From NCBI GenBank assembly GCA_007127625.1, contig SKYZ01000290.1, forward strand, positions 1 through 5,059: a stretch of DNA of 5,059 nt, in the 5' to 3' direction. The notes under the pieces were generated by a model. That model was not told the DNA's origin and ran no database searches. It saw nothing but the letters and a program-made list of their open reading frames with translations. This stretch comes from Aquisalimonas sp. (GTDB lineage: Bacteria > Pseudomonadota > Gammaproteobacteria > Nitrococcales > Aquisalimonadaceae). Below, one piece after another: positions 1-5,059 of the stretch (the stretch's first letter is position 1; every line of letters starts with the position of its first letter). The position numbers were made by a program, and so were the translations under genes.

Positions 1-287
1 AGCTGGGCCGCGCGCCAGCGGCGCTCGCCGGCGATGATCTCGAAGCGCTGGTCGTCATCGGCCAGCGGGCGCACCACCAGGGGCTGGACCACGCCCTGGG
101 CGCTGATGGAATCGGCAAGCTCCTGCAGCGCCGTCGGGTCCATTTCCCGGCGCGGCTGATAGCGGCCGCGCTCGAGCCATTCCACCGGCAGCTGGCGCAG
201 CACCCCCGGATCGTCGGGGTCGGTGCTGTCGCTGGCACCCAGCAGGGCGTCGAGTCCGCGTCCGAGTCCTCGTTTCTTGGGGCTCAT
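1..287 (-). CDS. parB: Chromosome partitioning protein ParB, N-terminal part (3' end beyond window)
   Basis: ParB (Spo0J) is the CTP-dependent DNA clamp that loads at parS, spreads along neighbouring DNA and works with ParA to segregate origins. My translation from the ATG at 287 gives 95 residues before the window edge. Residues 4-16 (KKRGLGRGLDALL) are the typical N-terminal segment, which in this family contacts and stimulates ParA. YQPRREMD at 43-50 and QGVVQPLVVRP at 64-74 match the conserved ParB/Srx core. GERRWRA at 87-93 is the ParB-box motif that contacts the CTP phosphates. The parS-recognising helix-turn-helix and the dimerisation domain are outside the window, so about two thirds of the protein is missing. 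The start lies 13 bp after the parA stop. A GGAG sits only 3 nt before the ATG, a tight spacing, but the match of the N-terminus to other ParB proteins supports this start. It is the last visible gene of the operon. Confidence 0.96.
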   Translation of the reverse strand, partial: MSPKKRGLGRGLDALLGASDSTDPDDPGVLRQLPVEWLERGRYQPRREMDPTALQELADSISAQGVVQPLVVRPLADDDQRFEIIAGERRWRAAQ

Positions 288-300
288 GATCTCCGTCCGT

Positions 301-1083
301 TCACGCGGTGGCTGCCGCTGTCATGTTCTTGCGGATGATCTCGCTGGCCAGCGCCATGTAGGCCAGCGAGCCGCGGGAGTAGCGATCGTACTGAATGGCC
401 GAGATACCGTGACTCGGGGCCTCGGCCAGGCGCACGTTACGGGGAATCAGGGTGCTGTACACCTGCCGCGGGAAGTGCTGCAGCAGTTGCGCGCCCACCT
501 GGGTCGCCAGATTGTTGCGCGGGTCGAACATGGTCCGCAGCAGGCCCTGGATCTGCAGTTCCGGGTTGGCCTGCTCCTGGACCCGGTGAATGGTGTCCAG
601 CAGGGCGGTCAGCCCCTCCAGGGCGTAATACTCGCACTGGATGGGAATCAGCACGCCGTGGGCGGCTACCAGGGCATTCACCGTGAGAATGTTCAGTGAC
701 GGCGGGCAATCCACCAGGATGTAGTCATAACTGTCCCGCACCCGGGCCAGTTGCCGGCGCAGGTGCTGCTCGCGGCTCTCGGCCTCCATGAGTGCGATCT
801 CGGCCGCGGTGAGGTCACTGTTGCCCGGGACCAGGTCGAAGCCGCCCCCCGGGGCCTCGAGCACGGCCTCGCGCACCGACACCTCGTCCATGAGGACATG
901 GTAGCCGCTGACGCGGACGTTGTTGCGGTCGATACCGGAACCCACCGTGGCGTTGCCCTGGGGGTCCAGGTCCACGAGCAGGACCCGCTGCTTGTTCATT
1001 GCAAGGGCTGCTGCCAGGTTGACACAGGTTGTGGTCTTGCCCACCCCGCCTTTCTGGTTGGCAATGGCGATTATTCTACCCAT
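301..1083 (-). CDS. parA: Chromosome partitioning ATPase ParA (Soj)
   Basis: Deviant Walker-type ATPase of the ParA/MinD family. ATP-bound dimers coat the nucleoid and are released by ParB-stimulated hydrolysis, which drives origin segregation. The protein has 260 residues, normal for chromosomal ParA/Soj. Visible motifs are the deviant Walker A KGGVGKTT at 11-18 with signature lysine K11 and K16, Walker A' [10 protein letters not shown] at 37-46, Walker [10 protein letters not shown] at 121-129 with D125, [10 protein letters not shown] at 149-158, [11 protein letters not shown] at 186-196 and [14 protein letters not shown] at 213-226. R189 and R218 align by eye with arginines conserved in Soj, where R189 is implicated in non-specific DNA binding. 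The frame stays open to an ATG at 1143, but the family N-terminus ([13 protein letters not shown]) begins at 1083, and a GGAG lies 6 nt before that ATG. The start overlaps the end of rsmG by 8 nt, so translation of the two is probably coupled. No truncation or missing key residue was seen. Confidence 0.98.
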   Translation of the reverse strand: MGRIIAIANQKGGVGKTTTCVNLAAALAMNKQRVLLVDLDPQGNATVGSGIDRNNVRVSGYHVLMDEVSVREAVLEAPGGGFDLVPGNSDLTAAEIALMEAESREQHLRRQLARVRDSYDYILVDCPPSLNILTVNALVAAHGVLIPIQCEYYALEGLTALLDTIHRVQEQANPELQIQGLLRTMFDPRNNLATQVGAQLLQHFPRQVYSTLIPRNVRLAEAPSHGISAIQYDRYSRGSLAYMALASEIIRKNMTAAATA

Positions 1084-1744
1084 GGTGGTCTCCGTCGATG
1101 GCCTCAGCCTCGTGCCGGACGCAAACCAGCGTCCTTGTTGCATCCAGCCCCGGCACCTCCAGCGGCTTGACCGTGTAATGCCAGTCCGGTGGCAGCTGGG
1201 CCGCTTCGGCGTTGGCGTCGAAGCGGCCTTTCATGGCCAGAAGCTGCCCGCCCGGTGCCAGCAGGTGCGCCGTATCGGCGACGAACCCGTCCAGCCGTGC
1301 ATAGGCCCGGGCGATGATGGTGTCAAAACGCTGCTCCGGGTGCCACTGCTCCACACGGGTGCCGACGACACTGACATTGGGCAGCGGCAGCTCGGCGACC
1401 GCCTGGCGCAGAAAGCGGACCTTCTTGCCATTGGTATCCAGCAGCGTGACCCGCAGCTCGGGCCGGCACAGGGCGAGGGGAATTCCCGGCAGGCCGGCGC
1501 CGGTGCCGACATCCAGAAGCTGCTCGCCCTCAAGATAGGGAAGGGGGGTGAGACTGTCCAGCAGATGCCGGGTCACCATCTCCCGCGGCTCGCGCACCGC
1601 CGAGAGGTTGAAGGCACGGTTCCAGCGGTGCAGCAATGCCAGGTAGTCCACCAGCGCATCCACGGGGGGCTCGCCGGATGACAGTTCACCAACAGCGGCG
1701 CGCAGGTCCCGTTCCACCTCCGCCCGGGGGAAACCCTCGCTCAT
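1076..1744 (-). CDS. rsmG: 16S rRNA (guanine-N7) methyltransferase RsmG (GidB)
   Basis: SAM-dependent class I methyltransferase. It makes m7G at position 527 (E. coli numbering) of 16S rRNA in the 530 loop; loss of the family enzyme gives low-level streptomycin resistance in several bacteria. The protein has 222 residues, against 207 in E. coli; the extra length is spread over a longer N-terminus and a hydrophilic tail (about 211-222). Diagnostic segments are [17 protein letters not shown] at 37-53, RHLLDSL at 59-65, the SAM-binding glycine loop [16 protein letters not shown] at 76-91, [14 protein letters not shown] at 101-114 with D103 placed to bind SAM ribose, ARAYARL at 145-151 and MKG at 171-173. 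The start is the ATG of an ATGA overlap with the mnmG stop. No convincing Shine-Dalgarno precedes it, which suggests coupling to mnmG translation. The gene end overlaps parA. Position between mnmG and parA is the classical one. Confidence 0.97.
   Translation of the reverse strand: MSEGFPRAEVERDLRAAVGELSSGEPPVDALVDYLALLHRWNRAFNLSAVREPREMVTRHLLDSLTPLPYLEGEQLLDVGTGAGLPGIPLALCRPELRVTLLDTNGKKVRFLRQAVAELPLPNVSVVGTRVEQWHPEQRFDTIIARAYARLDGFVADTAHLLAPGGQLLAMKGRFDANAEAAQLPPDWHYTVKPLEVPGLDATRTLVCVRHEAEAIDGDHHG
1090..1093 (-). promoter_or_regulatory. Ribosome binding site of parA inside the end of rsmG
   Basis: GGAG on the minus strand, 6 nt before the parA ATG at 1083, within the last codons of rsmG. 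It supports the start at 1083 over the in-frame ATG at 1143. Confidence 0.7.
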
Positions 1745-3633
1745 GCGCTGGCACGCCGGGGCGGCATTTCGCCGCGCCGGAGGTGCACCAGCAGCAGGGA
1801 CACCGCCGCGGGTGTCACCCCCTGGATGCGGCCGGCCTGACCCACCGTGGCGGGGCGGTGCTCGGCAAGCTTCTGCCGAACCTCGGAGGACAGACCCGCC
1901 ACGGCGTCATAGTCCACGTCGTCCGGGATAACCAAGTCCTCGTGGCGGCGTGCCCGCTGGATTTCCTCCTGCTGTCGGTCCAGGTACCCCGCGTACTTGG
2001 CCTGAATCTCGATCTGTTCGGCCACCGCGGGATCGTCGACACCGGCCTCGCCCACCAGGGTCATGAGATCGCGGTAGCCCAGCTCCGGGCGCCGAAGAAG
2101 CGCATCCAGGTGTTGCTCCTTGCGCAACGGACCGCCCAGCAGCCGCTGACTGGCCTCGGCATTGACGTCGGCCGGCCGGACCAGCGTCGCGGCGAGGCGC
2201 TGCTGCTCCCGCTCGATGGCCTCCCGCTTGCGGGTGAAGGCCTGCCAGCGGGCATCATCCACCAGTCCGAGGTCCCGACCCACCGGGGTCAGGCGCAGAT
2301 CGGCGTTGTCCTCCCGGAGCAGCAGCCGGTACTCGGCGCGGCTGGTGAACATGCGGTACGGCTCCAGGGTACCCCGGGTGGTGAGATCGTCGATGAGCAC
2401 GCCGATATATGCCTGATCACGGCCCGGCGACCACGGTGCTTCACCACGCACGGCGCGGGCGGCGTTGACCCCGGCAACCAGCCCCTGGGCCGCCGCCTCC
2501 TCGTAGCCGGTGGTGCCGTTGATCTGGCCGGCGAAGTAGAGACCCGTCACGTAACGGGTCTCCAGGCTCGGTCGAAGGTCCCTGGGATCGAAATAGTCGT
2601 ACTCGATGGCATAGCCCGGCCGCGTGATGTGCGCTTGCTCCAGGCCGGCGCAGGAGCGCACCAGGGCCAGCTGCACGTCGAAGGGCAAGCTGGTGGAGAT
2701 GCCGTTGGGATAGACCTCGTGGGTGTCCAGGCCTTCCGGCTCCAGAAAGATCTGGTGCGCCGACTTGTCGGCGAAGCGCACCACCTTGTCCTCCACCGAC
2801 GGGCAGTAGCGGGGACCGACGCCGTCGATCTCGCCGGAGAACATGGGCGAGCGATCCAGGGCGCCGCGAATGATGTCGTGGGTCCCCGCATTGGTGTAGG
2901 TGATCCAGCAACTGACCTGTTGTGGATGCTCGGACCGCGAGCCCAGGAACGACGCCACGGGCTCCGGCTCGTCTCCCGGCTGTTCGGCGAGGGCGGAGAA
3001 GTCGATGGTGCGGCCGTCCAGACGCGGGGGTGTGCCCGTCTTCAGCCGCCCGACCCGGAACGGGCGCGCACGCAGCTTCTCGGCCAGGGCATTGGCCGGC
3101 GGGTCACCGGCGCGCCCGCCCTGGTGGTTGTCCTGACCGATGTGAATACGGCCACCGAGGAAGGTTCCCACGGTGAGCACCACTGCAGGAGCGTGGAAGC
3201 GCAGACCCATCTGGGTGACGACGCCGTGGACACGATCGCCCCCCATGAGCAAGTCGTCCACGCCCTGCTGGAACACGGTGAGCCCTGGCTGACTCTCCAC
3301 CATGGAGCGGATGGCGGCCTTGTACAGCGTGCGATCGGCCTGGGCCCGGGTGGCGCGCACCGCCGGGCCCTTGCGCGCATTCAGGGTACGGAACTGGATG
3401 CCGCCGCGATCCGTGGCCCGGGCCATGGCGCCGCCGAGGGCATCAATCTCGCGCATCAGATGGCCCTTGCCGATCCCGCCGATGGCGGGATTACAGCTCA
3501 TCTGCCCAATCGTCTCGATGTTGTGGGTGAGCAGCAGCGTCTGCGAACCGCTGCGGGCTGCAGCCAGGGCTGCCTCGGTCCCGGCGTGGCCGCCGCCGAC
3601 GACGATGACATCAAAGCGCTCGGGATAATCCAA
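1741..3633 (-). CDS. mnmG: tRNA uridine-34 5-carboxymethylaminomethyl synthesis enzyme MnmG (GidA)
   Basis: FAD-binding subunit of the MnmE-MnmG complex, which installs carboxymethylaminomethyl or aminomethyl groups at C5 of wobble uridine 34 in tRNAs reading NNA/NNG codons. The 630-residue protein is almost the same length as E. coli MnmG (629) and aligns by eye along its whole length. Features are the FAD Rossmann loop [12 protein letters not shown] at 11-22, [13 protein letters not shown] at 46-58, [13 protein letters not shown] at 89-101, [14 protein letters not shown] at 153-166, [10 protein letters not shown] at 275-284, [18 protein letters not shown] at 367-384, [20 protein letters not shown] at 426-445 and the helical C-terminal MnmE/tRNA-binding region. 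The conserved cysteines C47 and C277 are present. The start is TTG: no ATG or GTG lies upstream in frame before a stop, GGAGG sits 8 nt before the TTG, and [10 protein letters not shown] matches the E. coli N-terminus. The stop overlaps the rsmG start by 4 nt. It appears to be the first gene of the mnmG-rsmG-parA-parB unit, with a candidate promoter just upstream. Confidence 0.98.
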   Translation of the reverse strand: MDYPERFDVIVVGGGHAGTEAALAAARSGSQTLLLTHNIETIGQMSCNPAIGGIGKGHLMREIDALGGAMARATDRGGIQFRTLNARKGPAVRATRAQADRTLYKAAIRSMVESQPGLTVFQQGVDDLLMGGDRVHGVVTQMGLRFHAPAVVLTVGTFLGGRIHIGQDNHQGGRAGDPPANALAEKLRARPFRVGRLKTGTPPRLDGRTIDFSALAEQPGDEPEPVASFLGSRSEHPQQVSCWITYTNAGTHDIIRGALDRSPMFSGEIDGVGPRYCPSVEDKVVRFADKSAHQIFLEPEGLDTHEVYPNGISTSLPFDVQLALVRSCAGLEQAHITRPGYAIEYDYFDPRDLRPSLETRYVTGLYFAGQINGTTGYEEAAAQGLVAGVNAARAVRGEAPWSPGRDQAYIGVLIDDLTTRGTLEPYRMFTSRAEYRLLLREDNADLRLTPVGRDLGLVDDARWQAFTRKREAIEREQQRLAATLVRPADVNAEASQRLLGGPLRKEQHLDALLRRPELGYRDLMTLVGEAGVDDPAVAEQIEIQAKYAGYLDRQQEEIQRARRHEDLVIPDDVDYDAVAGLSSEVRQKLAEHRPATVGQAGRIQGVTPAAVSLLLVHLRRGEMPPRRASA

Positions 3634-3641
3634 ACCAGCAT

Positions 3642-3646
3642 CCTCC
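3642..3646 (-). promoter_or_regulatory. Ribosome binding site of mnmG, deciding its TTG start
   Basis: GGAGG on the minus strand, 8 nt before the TTG at 3633. An ATG at 3641-3639 directly abuts the GGAGG but has no usable spacing and is out of the mnmG frame, so the TTG is the supported start. Confidence 0.8.
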
Positions 3647-3647
3647 A

Positions 3648-3660
3648 GGCCGAAGCGGCC
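3648..3660 (-). other. Small GC-rich inverted repeat in the mnmG leader
   Basis: GGCCG-CTT-CGGCC on the minus strand forms a 5-bp stem with a 3-nt loop, ending one base before the mnmG Shine-Dalgarno. It could modulate ribosome access, but short GC-rich inverted repeats arise easily by chance in DNA of this composition. Confidence 0.3.
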
Positions 3661-3686
3661 GGAATCAGTATGTTGCGGAATCGGAC

Positions 3687-3716
3687 AGTCTAGCAGGCGG
3701 CAAGGGCATCAGTGAA
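3687..3716 (-). promoter_or_regulatory. Candidate sigma70-type promoter for mnmG-rsmG-parA-parB
   Basis: Read on the minus strand, TTCACT (3716-3711) could be a -35 element with 4 of 6 consensus bases. After an 18-bp spacer, TAGACT (3692-3687) could be a -10 element, preceded by TGC, which gives an extended -10 pattern. The predicted transcription start is near 3680, leaving a leader of about 47 nt before the mnmG TTG. The element is in the only real intergenic gap of the cluster and 25 bp downstream of the parS 16-mer. Found by eye; promoter strength and use are inference. Transcription could also read through from mnmE, since no terminator is evident. Confidence 0.45.
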
Positions 3717-3737
3717 TGCAAGCCCGCGTCGCTCTCA

Positions 3738-3761
3738 CATGCGTTCCACGTGGAACGCATG
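3738..3761. other. parS: parS centromere site within a perfect 24-bp palindrome
   Basis: The 24 bases are their own reverse complement with no mismatch. The central 16 bases (3742-3757), CGTTCCACGTGGAACG, match the bacterial parS consensus TGTTCCACGTGGAACA at 14 of 16 positions; only the two outermost bases differ, and they keep the symmetry. The inner 14 bases, GTTCCACGTGGAAC, are identical to the consensus core. parS is the ParB loading site and is usually found close to oriC. Here it starts 9 nt past the mnmE stop, outside coding sequence, with parA and parB about 2.7 kb further on. No second parS-like site was seen in the window. The match is direct observation; binding is inferred from the ParB family. 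Reading it as a transcription terminator is less likely because no T-run follows on either strand. Confidence 0.92.
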
Positions 3762-3770
3762 CAATCCGGC

Positions 3771-5059
3771 TCACTTGCCAATGCAGAAGCTGGAGAAGAT
3801 CTCGCCCAGCAAGTCTTCCGTGCTCACCGCACCGGTGATCTCTCCCAGGGCATCCTGGGATCGCCGCAACTCCTCGGCCATCAGCTCCCCCGCCCCGTTT
3901 TCCAGCTGCGCGGTGGCGGCCTGCAGGAACTGATCCGCCCGCTGGAGGGCGTCCAGATGCCGGCGGCGGGCGATGAATCCCCCCTCGCCGGCGCTGTAGC
4001 CCATGCACTCCTTGAGATGCTCCCGCAGCAGGTCCATTCCGCCGCCGTGCAAGGCGCTGAGGACAATCTCCGTACGTGCGCCCGTGGGATCGATCCCGAC
4101 CGCTGCCCCGGAAAGATCCGCCTTGTTGCGCACGACAGTCACCGGGAGTCCACCGGGCAAGCGGGCGAGAATGGCCTGGTCTCCAGGGGCAACCCCGTCG
4201 CGGTCGTCCACCACCAGCAACACGCGATCAGCCGCCTCGATGGCGTGCCACGCACGGCGTATCCCCTCCTGCTCCACTTCCTCCTCGGTCTCCCGCAGGC
4301 CGGCGGTGTCCACCACGTGCAGCGGCATGCCGTCGATCTGGATCTGCTCCCGCAGGATGTCCCGCGTGGTGCCGGCCACGGCAGTCACGATGGCGGTGGG
4401 GGCGTCGGCAAGGGCATTCAGCAGACTGGACTTGCCGGCATTGGGGCGGCCGGCGATCACCACGGTCATGCCATCCCGGAGGACGCGTCCCTGCCCCGCC
4501 GCCCGGGTCACGCTCTGCAGGCGCTGACGCGCCGCCTGCAGGCGCGCCGCCACCTCACCATCACCTAGGAAATCGATCTCCTCGTCCGGAAAATCGATGG
4601 CCGCTTCGACGTAGACCCGCAACTCCATCAGTGCCTGGCTCAGCCCCTCAACCTCGCGCGAGAAGGCGCCATGCAGTGATGCCACGGCGGCACGCGCCCC
4701 GGCCTCGGAGCCTGCGGCGATGAGGTCGGCGATGGCCTCGGCCTGGGTCAGGTCCATGCGGCCGTGGAGAAAGGCGCGCTCGGAGAATTCGCCGGGCCGG
4801 GCCAATCGGCAACCGAGGCGGGTGAGCCGTTTCAGCAGACGGTCCATGACCACCGGTCCGCCGTGACCCTGGAACTCCACCACGTCTTCGCCGGTGAAGG
4901 AGTCCGGGCCCGGGAACCACAGCACCAGACCTTCGTCGAGCACATCGCCTTGCTCCCCCCGGAAACGGCGGAACGCGGCCCGACGGGGGTCCGGAAGGTT
5001 GCCTATGACGATTCTGGCGTGTTCTGCGGCAGCCGGCCCGGACAGACGCACGATGCCCA
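3771..5059 (-). CDS. mnmE: tRNA modification GTPase MnmE (TrmE), N-terminus cut by window edge
   Basis: MnmE is the folate-binding GTPase partner of MnmG. GTP hydrolysis and potassium-dependent G-domain dimerisation drive U34 modification. About 428 residues are visible, starting with GIVRLSG; by comparison with E. coli MnmE roughly the first 19 residues lie beyond position 5059. A GTG at 5051 is in frame but encodes an internal valine, not the start. Counting from that valine: folate-binding N-domain with [20 protein letters not shown] (44-63) and [12 protein letters not shown] (84-95); helical domain including [13 protein letters not shown] (149-161); G1 GRPNAGKSS (201-209); G2/K-loop AGTTRD (226-231); G3 DTAGLRE (248-254); G4 NKAD (309-312); C-terminal FCIGK (422-426) with the conserved cysteine C423. 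The G domain is inserted in the helical domain, as is usual. The stop is followed after 9 nt by the parS palindrome. In related genomes yidC lies upstream, outside this window. Confidence 0.98.
   Translation of the reverse strand, partial: GIVRLSGPAAAEHARIVIGNLPDPRRAAFRRFRGEQGDVLDEGLVLWFPGPDSFTGEDVVEFQGHGGPVVMDRLLKRLTRLGCRLARPGEFSERAFLHGRMDLTQAEAIADLIAAGSEAGARAAVASLHGAFSREVEGLSQALMELRVYVEAAIDFPDEEIDFLGDGEVAARLQAARQRLQSVTRAAGQGRVLRDGMTVVIAGRPNAGKSSLLNALADAPTAIVTAVAGTTRDILREQIQIDGMPLHVVDTAGLRETEEEVEQEGIRRAWHAIEAADRVLLVVDDRDGVAPGDQAILARLPGGLPVTVVRNKADLSGAAVGIDPTGARTEIVLSALHGGGMDLLREHLKECMGYSAGEGGFIARRRHLDALQRADQFLQAATAQLENGAGELMAEELRRSQDALGEITGAVSTEDLLGEIFSSFCIGK

Noticed and set aside
1084..1143. 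A 20-residue N-terminal extension of ParA from an ATG at 1143
   Set aside because: The extension lies inside rsmG, does not look like any ParA N-terminus, and the ATG at 1083 has a well-spaced GGAG and gives the family-typical beginning.
2921..2929. DnaA-box-like TGTGGATGC
   Set aside because: Only 7 of 9 positions match TGTGGATAA, it is a single copy inside mnmG coding sequence, and no AT-rich unwinding region or box cluster is near. oriC is probably close to this locus in the genome but is not in this window.
1636..3693. 685-codon open frame on the plus strand, opposite mnmG
   Set aside because: It is in exact codon register with mnmG, so its stops would need TTA, CTA or TCA codons in mnmG. 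None occur in this high-GC gene, which leaves the antisense frame open by composition. Its translation resembles no family I recognise, while mnmG is unmistakable.
3738..3761. Rho-independent terminator after mnmE
   Set aside because: The palindrome could fold as a hairpin, but there is no T-run after it on either strand and the core matches parS, so it is better explained as a ParB site.
3750..4568. Plus-strand open frame opposite mnmE
   Set aside because: It is also in register with the real gene and closes exactly where mnmE uses a rare CTA leucine codon. The same explanation covers the frames at 223-699 (opposite parA and parB) and 920-1681 (opposite rsmG).

Overview
The window carries one chromosomal gene cluster, all on the minus strand. 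Read in transcription order (right to left) it is mnmE (5' end cut off) - mnmG - rsmG - parA - parB (3' end cut off). The order and the protein sequences match the oriC-proximal tRNA/rRNA modification and chromosome partitioning cluster of high-GC Gammaproteobacteria such as the pseudomonads and Ectothiorhodospiraceae-type lineages. The DNA is strongly GC-rich. The MnmG codons include no TTA, CTA or TCA, which fits a high-GC genome. The source cannot be named to genus from this window; a high-GC gammaproteobacterium is an inference from gene order and protein resemblance.

Layout: parB N-terminal part (1-287), 13-bp gap, parA (301-1083), rsmG (1076-1744, overlapping parA by 8 nt), mnmG (1741-3633, overlapping rsmG by 4 nt), a 137-bp intergenic region (3634-3770), and mnmE (3771 to the window edge). 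The intergenic region is the only non-coding stretch of any size. It holds a perfect 24-bp palindrome whose centre is a near-consensus parS site, a candidate extended -10 promoter for the downstream operon, a small GC-rich hairpin, and a Shine-Dalgarno sequence that fixes a TTG start for mnmG.

How the genes work together: MnmE (GTPase) and MnmG (FAD enzyme) form the complex that modifies wobble uridine 34 of several tRNAs. RsmG methylates a guanine in 16S rRNA. ParA and ParB, with parS, segregate the newly replicated origin. The parS site lies inside the same locus, about 2.7 kb upstream of the genes for the proteins that use it and just upstream of the candidate mnmG promoter. ParB could therefore influence expression of its own operon; this is an inference.

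No mobile element, CRISPR array, tRNA or rRNA gene, or unknown gene family was seen. The long plus-strand open frames are codon-composition shadows of the minus-strand genes. The window is conserved housekeeping sequence; its most notable element is the parS palindrome.
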